Origin: Dactylosporangium sucinum
GTDB lineage: Bacteria > Actinomycetota > Actinomycetes > Mycobacteriales > Micromonosporaceae
Direction: 5' to 3'
Assembly: GCF_014647515.1 (NCBI RefSeq)
Contig: NZ_BMPI01000014.1
Span: 124,001-188,000, forward strand
DNA length: 64,000 bases
In this document: piece by piece, positions 58,454 through 64,000 of the stretch
Layout of the letters: the number at the start of each line of letters is the position of its first letter
Position numbering within the stretch: the stretch's first letter is position 1
Made by a program: the position numbers and the translations under genes
The notes under the pieces: generated by a model
What the model was told of the DNA's origin: nothing
What the model saw: the letters and a program-made list of their open reading frames with translations, nothing else
Databases searched by the model: none

Positions 58454-59463
58454 CGGCCACCGCGCCGGCCGTGGCGGCCGAGTGGCAGGAGTGGGTCGCC
58501 CGGAACCTGGCGCTCGGGGTACCGCCGGAAACCCTGACGGACGTCCTGCTCGACGCCGGCGTGGACGCCGCCGCGGCGCGGGCCGAGATCGAGGCCGCGC
58601 TGGCGCACCCGTACCTCCGTGCCTGCCGGTCGCTCGCCGAGTCCTACGGCTGGGCCGAGGCGCTGCTGGAGACCTACGGCGAGCTGCGCGCGGCCGACGG
58701 CGGACCGGTCCTGGAACGGCGGCACAGCCTGGCCTCCGGCGAGTTCTTCGAGCGGTACTACTTCGGCCACCGGCCGGTCGTCCTGCGGGGCCTGACGGAC
58801 GACTGGCCGGCCCGCCGGTGGACCCTCGCCGGCCTGCGCGAGCGCTTCGGCACCGTCCCGGTCGAGGTGATGACCGGCCGCGACGCCGACGCCGAGCACG
58901 GCTGGCGCTACGACGCGCACCGCACCACGATGCCCTTCGGCGACTACCTGACGATGGTCGAGACGGGCGGGCGGACCAACGACTACTACCTGGTCCCCCG
59001 CAACGAGGCCTGGCAGCGTCCGGGCCTGGCCGCGATGCGCGCCGAGGTGCTCCCGCCGGCCGGCCTGGTGCCGGCCGACGTGGCGGCGGAGGACATGACG
59101 CTGCTGCTCGGCCCGGCGGGGACGGTGACGCCGCTGCACCACGACAACATGAACATCCTGCTGTGCCAGGTGGTGGGCCGCAAACACGTCCGGTTGGTAC
59201 CGTCGTGGGACCGCCACCGCGTCTACCCGAGGGGCGGCACCTTCAGCCACGTCGACGCCTCGTCCCCGGATCTCGGCCGCTTCCCCGACTACGCCGACGC
59301 GACCGTCCTGGAGGCGGTCCTGGAGCCGGGCGAGGCCCTGTTCATCCCCGTGGGCTGGTGGCACTGGGTCCGCGCGCTGGACGTCAGCATCACGGTGAGC
59401 TTCCACCGCTTCACCCACCCGGCCTCCGCGGTGTACCTGCGCCCGGGCGTCGACGACGCCTGA
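58450..59463 (+). CDS. Cupin_8/JmjC-type Fe(II)/2-oxoglutarate oxygenase
   Basis: A 337-residue enzyme. The N-terminal 80 residues are helical (WQEWVARNLALGVPPETLTD, then LAHPYLRACRSLAE), an extension seen in some bacterial cupin_8 proteins. The jelly-roll follows: RRHSLASGEFFERYYFGHRP, then iron ligands H230-x-D232 in VTPLHHDNMNILL and H305 in VGWWHWVRALDVS. K245 may contact 2-oxoglutarate. The best-known relatives hydroxylate Asn, His or Arg side chains of proteins and peptides. Coupling to the 48-residue peptide points to that as substrate. Confidence 0.9.
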   Translation: MTATAPAVAAEWQEWVARNLALGVPPETLTDVLLDAGVDAAAARAEIEAALAHPYLRACRSLAESYGWAEALLETYGELRAADGGPVLERRHSLASGEFFERYYFGHRPVVLRGLTDDWPARRWTLAGLRERFGTVPVEVMTGRDADAEHGWRYDAHRTTMPFGDYLTMVETGGRTNDYYLVPRNEAWQRPGLAAMRAEVLPPAGLVPADVAAEDMTLLLGPAGTVTPLHHDNMNILLCQVVGRKHVRLVPSWDRHRVYPRGGTFSHVDASSPDLGRFPDYADATVLEAVLEPGEALFIPVGWWHWVRALDVSITVSFHRFTHPASAVYLRPGVDDA

Positions 59464-59477
59464 CCCGGGGTGGGCGG

Positions 59478-60440
59478 TTACTGCGGTGCGGCCAGGTCGG
59501 CGCCCAGGCGGGTGCGGAAGTACAGCACCGAGCGGCCCGCGCGGCGGCGCTGGACCAGGCCGGCGTCGTGCAGGACGCGGAGGTGGCCGCCGACCGAGCC
59601 CAGGCCGTGGCCGGTCAGGGCGACCAGCTGGGTGGTGCTCTTCGGGGCGTCGAGGAGCAGGACCAGGATCTCGGCGCGCACCGGGCCGAGCAGGCGGGCC
59701 AGGGGCGCCGTCGCGCGGGTGGTGGTCTCGGCCAGCCAGCCGCGGCACGGGTACACCAGCGCGTGCGTGTCGCCCGGCTCCTCCCAGGCCACCCAGCCGC
59801 GCGGCGCGGTGGTCGGAATGAACAGCAGGCGGCCACCGGTGACCGTGCGCGGCGGGTAGTCGTAGGTGTTGACCTGGAGCCGGCCGTCGCCGAGCCAGCG
59901 CATGCCGGGCCGCAGGCCGTCGAGCACGGCCGCCCACCCGCCGCTGCTGAGCCGCTCGGTGCGGGCGACCACGTCGGCCTGCAGGACCCGGCGGCGGCGC
60001 GGCCAGTCGCCGGCGAGCGTGTGCTCCCAGGTCCAGGCGATGACGGCGGCGGCCCGCTCGACCAGGCCCGGCTCGCGCAGCACGGCGGGCACCGGCCGGT
60101 CGTACTCCTCGGTGACGTGCGCGAGCGCGTCGGCGTCGGTCGTGGCGGCCAGCCGGGCGAGCTCGTCCGCGAACGCCGGCGCGTCGTCCAGCGGCGGCTT
60201 GACCAGGAAGTCGGCGATCCAGCCGGGGCGGATCGCGGCGTGCAGGAACGGCAGCGCGAACGGGTCGTCGCCCCACCGGGCCCGCAGCGCCGGGCCGTGC
60301 TCGCGCAGCCACTCGCGCTGGGCCGCCGACGTGGCGTGCTGCCCGCCGAACGCGGCCAGGCTCGCCACCGTCTCGGCCAGCGGCGACACGACGAACCGGC
60401 TGCCGGCCAGGACGTCGGTGCTGATCCGCCACAGTCCCAC
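59478..60440 (-). CDS. ArsR-type winged-helix regulator with DUF5937-like N-terminus
   Basis: A 320-residue regulator. The first 200 residues form a DUF5937-like domain (FVVSPLAETVASLAAFGGQH, then WLREHGPALRARW); the C-terminus is an ArsR-like winged HTH (LLGPVRAEILVLLLDAPKST, then TQLVALTGHGLGSVGGHLRV and LHDAGLVQRRRAGRSVLYF). No metal-binding cysteines are seen. It is divergent from an MFS transporter 62 bases away, which it probably represses. Confidence 0.9.
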   Translation of the reverse strand: MGLWRISTDVLAGSRFVVSPLAETVASLAAFGGQHATSAAQREWLREHGPALRARWGDDPFALPFLHAAIRPGWIADFLVKPPLDDAPAFADELARLAATTDADALAHVTEEYDRPVPAVLREPGLVERAAAVIAWTWEHTLAGDWPRRRRVLQADVVARTERLSSGGWAAVLDGLRPGMRWLGDGRLQVNTYDYPPRTVTGGRLLFIPTTAPRGWVAWEEPGDTHALVYPCRGWLAETTTRATAPLARLLGPVRAEILVLLLDAPKSTTQLVALTGHGLGSVGGHLRVLHDAGLVQRRRAGRSVLYFRTRLGADLAAPQ

Positions 60441-60502
60441 GATGTTTCGCCTCCACGCGAAACTGTACCGGCCGGGCCCGCCCCGATCGCAGACTGCCCG
60501 CC

Positions 60503-61729
60503 ATGCGCACGTACCGCGAACTGTTCGCGACCGCCGAGTTCACCGCCCTCTTCGGTACCGTGTCCGCCCAGGTCGCGGCGGCGACGCTGAGCGGCACGGC
60601 ACTCGGCACCCTGGTCTTCGCCGCGACCGGCTCGCCCCTGCTCGCCGCGCTGAGCCTGTTCGGCTCGTCGTTCGCCCAGGTCGTCGGCGCGGCGACGGTG
60701 CTGTCCGCAGCCGACCGCCTGCCGCCCCGCGCCACGCTCACCGGCCTGGCCCTGTTCACGGCGCTGACCACGGCGCTGCTGGCCGCGCCGGGCCTGCCGG
60801 TCGCCGCGGCCTTCGCCGTGGTGCTCGGCCAGGGCCTGGTGAACTCGGTCGGCGGCGGCGTGCGGTACGGCCTGCTCGCCGAGATCCTCCCGCCCGGCGG
60901 CTACCTGCTGGGCCGCTCGCTGCTGAACATGTCGGTCGGGGCCAGCCAGATCGCCGGGTTCGCGCTCGGCGGCGTCTTCGTCGCGGCCGTGTCGCCGCGC
61001 GGCGCGCTGCTCGCCGGGGCCGGGATGAGCCTGGTCGCGGCGGTCGTCGCGCGGTTCGGCCTGAGCGCCCGCCCGCCGCGCGCCGAGGGCCGGGCGTCCG
61101 TACGCGAGACCTGGCGCGGCAACCGCGCGCTGTGGTCGTCGCCGGCCCGCCGCGTGGTGTACCTCGGGCTCTGGATCCCCAACGGCCTGATCGTCGGCTG
61201 CGAGGCGCTGTTCATCCCGTACGCCCCGGAGGGCGCGAGCGTGCTCTTCGTGACCGCCGCCCTGGGCATGCTGGCCGGCGACGCGCTGGCCGGCCGGTAC
61301 CTGCCGCCGTCGCGGCGCCGCGCGCTGGCGGTCCCGGCGCTGGTGCTGCTCGCGCTGCCCTACCTCGCGTTCGCCGCCCACCCGCCGCTGTGGCTCGCGG
61401 CCGGCGTGGTCGCGGTCGCCTCGGCCGGCTACTGCGCGAGCCTGCTGCTGCAGGAGCGGCTCGTCGCGCTGACCGGCCCGGCGCTGCTCGGCCAGGCCCT
61501 GGGCCTGCACAGCTCGGGCATGCTGACCATGCAGGCGGTCGGCGCGACGCTGGCCGGCGCGGTCGCCCAACTGCTCGCACCGGGCGTCGCGATGGCCGTC
61601 ATGGCGACGGCGTCCCTGCTGGTGACGGCGGGCCTGGCGGGGGCGTTGGCTACAGTGGACAACCGTGGTGAGCATCCGGCAGGCGACCCGGTCGGACGTG
61701 CCGCGGATCATAGCCCTGCTGGCCGATGA
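60503..61729 (+). CDS. MFS transporter
   Basis: A 408-residue, 12-helix MFS protein without a strong subfamily signature. It begins MRTYRELFATAEFTALFGTV and has paired helices with LFGSSFAQVVGAATVLSAAD, then RLPPRATLTGLALF at the motif A position. The central loop is basic. It faces the ArsR-type regulator. Its last 65 bases overlap the start of the broken GNAT gene. Substrate unknown. Confidence 0.9.
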   Translation: MRTYRELFATAEFTALFGTVSAQVAAATLSGTALGTLVFAATGSPLLAALSLFGSSFAQVVGAATVLSAADRLPPRATLTGLALFTALTTALLAAPGLPVAAAFAVVLGQGLVNSVGGGVRYGLLAEILPPGGYLLGRSLLNMSVGASQIAGFALGGVFVAAVSPRGALLAGAGMSLVAAVVARFGLSARPPRAEGRASVRETWRGNRALWSSPARRVVYLGLWIPNGLIVGCEALFIPYAPEGASVLFVTAALGMLAGDALAGRYLPPSRRRALAVPALVLLALPYLAFAAHPPLWLAAGVVAVASAGYCASLLLQERLVALTGPALLGQALGLHSSGMLTMQAVGATLAGAVAQLLAPGVAMAVMATASLLVTAGLAGALATVDNRGEHPAGDPVGRAADHSPAGR

Positions 61730-62085
61730 CGCCCTGGGCGCGACCCGCGAGTCCCCCGACGACCCGGCGCCCTATCTCGCCGCCTTCGACGCGCTGGCCG
61801 CCGACCCGGCCCAGCTGCTGGTGGTGGCCGAATCGGACGGCGACGTGGTCGGCACGCTGCAGCTGACGTTCATCCCCGGCCTGGCCCGCCGCGGCGCCCT
61901 GCGGGCCCAGGTCGAGGCGGTGCGGGTGGCCGCGTCGATGCGGGGCGCGGGCCTCGGCGAGACGCTGCTGCGCTGGGCCGTCGAGGAGTCCCGCCGCCGC
62001 GGCGCGGCCCTGGTGCAGCTGACCTCGGACGCGGCCCGGACGGACGCGCACCGCCACGCACGTGGGCTTCAAGCGCTCGTTGTGA
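61665..62085 (+). pseudogene. GNAT acetyltransferase with internal deletion
   Basis: From GTG 61665 the frame encodes most of a GNAT domain: IRQATRSDVPRIIALLADDA, LLVVAESDGDVVGTLQLTF, VEAVRVAASMRGAGLGETLL (acetyl-CoA loop) and LVQLTSDAARTDAHR. The family then continues with FYERLGF-x-x-x-HxGFK. Here FYERLGF is missing and the true ending THVGFKRSL with stop lies one frame over (62056-62085). A deletion of roughly 26 bases explains both. As it stands the frame runs on for hundreds of codons. Confidence 0.75.
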
Positions 62086-62953
62086 CTGGCGGCTCGCGGA
62101 GCTGCGCCACCACGCGCTCCGTCACGGGCGTGGGGACGCCGAGGCGGGCGCCCGCGCGGATCACCGAACCGCCGATCGCGTCCAGCTCCAGCGGGCGGCC
62201 GGCCTCGGCGTCGCGGAGCATCGACGACTTCATCCCCGCCGGGATGCCGTCGATCACGGTCAGGATGCGGGCCGGGTCGGTGCTCGCGCCGCTCGCGCGG
62301 GCCACCGCGGCCACCTCGCGCACCACCGCCTCCAGGTCGGCACGGCGGGCCGTGCGGGCCTCGCCGACCGTGGCCCGGGCGGCGGTCGTGAGCAGGGCCA
62401 TGGGCGCCAGCAGGGCCAGCTTGTCCCACAGCACGTGGGCCTCGCCCGGGCGGACCGTCACCTCGAAGCCGGCCCCGCGCAGCACCTCGGCCAGGGCCTC
62501 GACGCGGGCCGGGGCCACCACGTCGCTGCCCAGCTCGATCGCGGAGAACGGGCTGGTGTGCTCGATGCGGCCCGGCGCCACGCGGGTCGACTCGACGCGG
62601 ATCGAGCCGGCCACCACGTCCTCGGCCGGAAAGCGGGACCGCAGCAGCGCCATGTGGTCGACGCCGTTGAGCAGGGGCAGGATCAGGCCGCCGGGGGCGA
62701 CGGGGTCGAGGGCGCCCGGCAGGGCCGTCGCCTTGGTCGCCACCACGGTCAGGTCGGGCGGACCGGACAGCCGGGTCCGCAGCGGGACCGTGAAGTCGCC
62801 GAACTGGACACTGTGGACGGTCAGGCCGTCGCGCTCCAGCGCCTGGGCCGTCTCCGGGCGGGCCAGCACGACCACGCGGTGGCCGGCCCGGGCCAGCACC
62901 CCGCCGAGCAGGCCGCCGACGCCGCCGGGGCCGAGGATCGCCACGCTCCACAC
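62069..62953 (-). CDS. Ketopantoate reductase-like NADPH-dependent reductase
   Basis: A 294-residue ApbA/PanE-family protein. The Rossmann glycine motif is AILGPGGVGGLLGGVLARAG, followed by VVVATKATALPGALDPV and PLLNGVDHMALL. The catalytic-lysine helix reads HVLWDKLALLAPMALLTTAA, and the C-terminal domain has IPAGMKSSMLRDAEAGRPLE, then LDAIGGSVIRAG (catalytic Glu/Ser region). GTG 62953 has AGGGTGGG upstream; GTG 62962 and 62944 are possible. It lies directly after the P450 gene and is probably co-transcribed, so it may act in secondary metabolism rather than pantothenate synthesis. Confidence 0.9.
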   Translation of the reverse strand: MWSVAILGPGGVGGLLGGVLARAGHRVVVLARPETAQALERDGLTVHSVQFGDFTVPLRTRLSGPPDLTVVATKATALPGALDPVAPGGLILPLLNGVDHMALLRSRFPAEDVVAGSIRVESTRVAPGRIEHTSPFSAIELGSDVVAPARVEALAEVLRGAGFEVTVRPGEAHVLWDKLALLAPMALLTTAARATVGEARTARRADLEAVVREVAAVARASGASTDPARILTVIDGIPAGMKSSMLRDAEAGRPLELDAIGGSVIRAGARLGVPTPVTERVVAQLREPPVTTSA

Positions 62954-62963
62954 GGGACCCACC

Positions 62964-64000
62964 CTAGCCGGTGCGGACCGGCAGGGACGTGAAGCCCTTG
63001 AGGCTGAGGCTGTCGCGGCGCTCGCCCGGGCCGGCGGGGGCCAGCGCCGGGAAGCGGCCCAGCAGGGCCGGGAACGCGATCTGCGCCTCCAGCCGGGCCA
63101 GGGGCGCGCCGAGGCAGTAGTGGATGCCGCCGCCGAACGACAGCGGCGCGTTGTCCGGCCGGTCCAGGCGCAGCTCGTCCGGGTCGGGGAAGCGCCGGGG
63201 GTCGCGGTTGCCGGCGCCGAGGTACGCCACCACCCGCTCCCCCGCCTCGACCGGGATGCCACCGAGCTCGACCAGCTCGGTCACGACCCGCGTCGCGATC
63301 TGCACCGGGCTGTCGTACCGCAGCAGCTCCTCGACGGCGGCCGCCGGGTCCCCGAACGCCTGCGACGGGTGCGCGAACAGCGCGGACAGGCCGTTGGCGA
63401 GCAGGTTGGTCGTCGTCTCGAACCCGGCGGCGAACAGCAGCGCGGCGTTGCTGAGCACCTCGTCGTCGGTGAGCCGGTCGTCGGCCGCCTGCGCCTGGAC
63501 CAGCGCGGTGAGCAGGTCGTCGGCCGGCTCGCGGCGGCGCCGCTCGACCAGGTCGGCGAGGTACGCACGGATCGTGGCGGCGGCCGGGTCGGCGGTGCGC
63601 AGCACCTCCGGGGTGATCACCTCGAGGACCTGGGTCCAGTCGCGCACGAGCGACTGGAACTGGGCCCGGTCCCCGGCCGGCACGCCGAGCAGCTCGCCGA
63701 TCACGCCGACGGGCAGCGGGAAGGCGAACGCGTCGACGAAGTCGGCCTCGCCCTGCAGCCCCTCGCACAGGTCGGCGACCATGCGCTCGATCGCCGGCCG
63801 CAGCGCCTGGACCCGGCGGGCGGTGAAGGCCGAGCCGACCAGCCGGCGCAGCCGCGTGTGGTCCGGCGGGTTGAGCGTGAGCAGGCTGGTGAACAGCTGC
63901 AGCAGGGCCGGGTGGTCGCGCCAGTCGGGCAGCCCGATGAACGCGAGCATGTCGGCCGGCAGGTGGGCGAAGCGCGGGTCGCGCACGACCGTGCTGCAGT
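62964..64000 (-). CDS. Cytochrome P450, 5' end outside the window
   Basis: The last 345 residues of a bacterial class I P450. The I-helix is LLFAAGFETTTNLLANGL, the K-helix ExxR is EELLR, and the haem loop is FGGGIHYCLGAPLARLEAQI with the Cys ligand. The frame continues upstream through STVVRDPRFAHLPADM to the window edge, so the gene is cut; a GTG at 63986 is internal. Substrate unknown. The reductase-like gene follows after 10 bases. No ferredoxin gene is seen. Confidence 0.94.
   Translation of the reverse strand, partial: CSTVVRDPRFAHLPADMLAFIGLPDWRDHPALLQLFTSLLTLNPPDHTRLRRLVGSAFTARRVQALRPAIERMVADLCEGLQGEADFVDAFAFPLPVGVIGELLGVPAGDRAQFQSLVRDWTQVLEVITPEVLRTADPAAATIRAYLADLVERRRREPADDLLTALVQAQAADDRLTDDEVLSNAALLFAAGFETTTNLLANGLSALFAHPSQAFGDPAAAVEELLRYDSPVQIATRVVTELVELGGIPVEAGERVVAYLGAGNRDPRRFPDPDELRLDRPDNAPLSFGGGIHYCLGAPLARLEAQIAFPALLGRFPALAPAGPGERRDSLSLKGFTSLPVRTG

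Overview
The window is very GC-rich DNA (C or G at most third codon positions, GTG starts common, dense ATGA/GTGA gene overlaps) with actinobacterial families throughout: a DUF397 protein, WYL and CGNR regulators, a SARP with BTAD and NB-ARC domains, SigE- and SigJ-type sigma factors, an MT0933-like small protein and DivIVA-like coiled coils. A chemosensory operon and a sigma-28-like promoter on a chemoreceptor suggest a motile, zoospore-forming member of the Micromonosporaceae (Actinoplanes or Dactylosporangium type). The family assignment is inference. No rRNA, tRNA, CRISPR array, insertion sequence or prophage was recognised.

Layout. 1-3.1 kb: ammonium channel (cut by the window edge) and a chemoreceptor. 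3.1-8 kb: small actinobacterial proteins and a sigma-factor locus bracketed by two copies of a hairpin element. 8-13.5 kb: a minus-strand block (WYL regulator and methyltransferase, short-chain dehydrogenase, phosphoesterase, MFS pump). 13.5-20.4 kb: TetR regulator facing the pump, two sigma factor/membrane-partner pairs, Nudix hydrolase, and CGNR regulator with EamA exporter. 20.4-25 kb: a class A PBP lacking its transpeptidase nucleophile, a GH10-like secreted hydrolase and a secreted protein. 25-29.6 kb: SigJ with an oxidoreductase, and a two-component pair. 29.6-40.6 kb: a secreted FN3-CBM2 protein and a seven-gene chemosensory operon (cheW-cheR-cheW-mcp-cheA/REC-cheB-hybrid kinase) with no separate cheY. 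40.7-48.3 kb: coiled-coil protein, purine permease, a SoxR-like MerR regulator facing a flavin reductase and an MFS pump, and STAS proteins. 48.4-52 kb: response regulator, kinase and GerMN lipoprotein, then a phosphoesterase. 52-55.4 kb: BenE transporter with a C-terminal frameshift, XRE-cupin regulator, UreE-like protein, single-domain response regulator and STAS protein. 55.5-64 kb: SARP regulator facing a 48-residue peptide gene coupled to a JmjC-type hydroxylase, then ArsR/MFS, a broken GNAT gene, a ketopantoate reductase-like protein and a partial P450.

The most unusual locus is 55.5-59.5 kb. Three GCACG direct repeats with an exact 11-bp period stand 8 bp upstream of a -10-like hexamer, which is textbook SARP geometry. 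This would drive a leaderless transcript for a 48-aa peptide whose stop overlaps (GTGA) the start of a cupin_8/JmjC Fe(II)/2-oxoglutarate oxygenase. It reads as a small SARP-controlled peptide-modification (RiPP-like) locus. Other leads are a repeated hairpin element whose two stems differ in sequence yet still pair, the nucleophile-less PBP, and the SoxR-like regulator that ends before the Fe-S cysteines.
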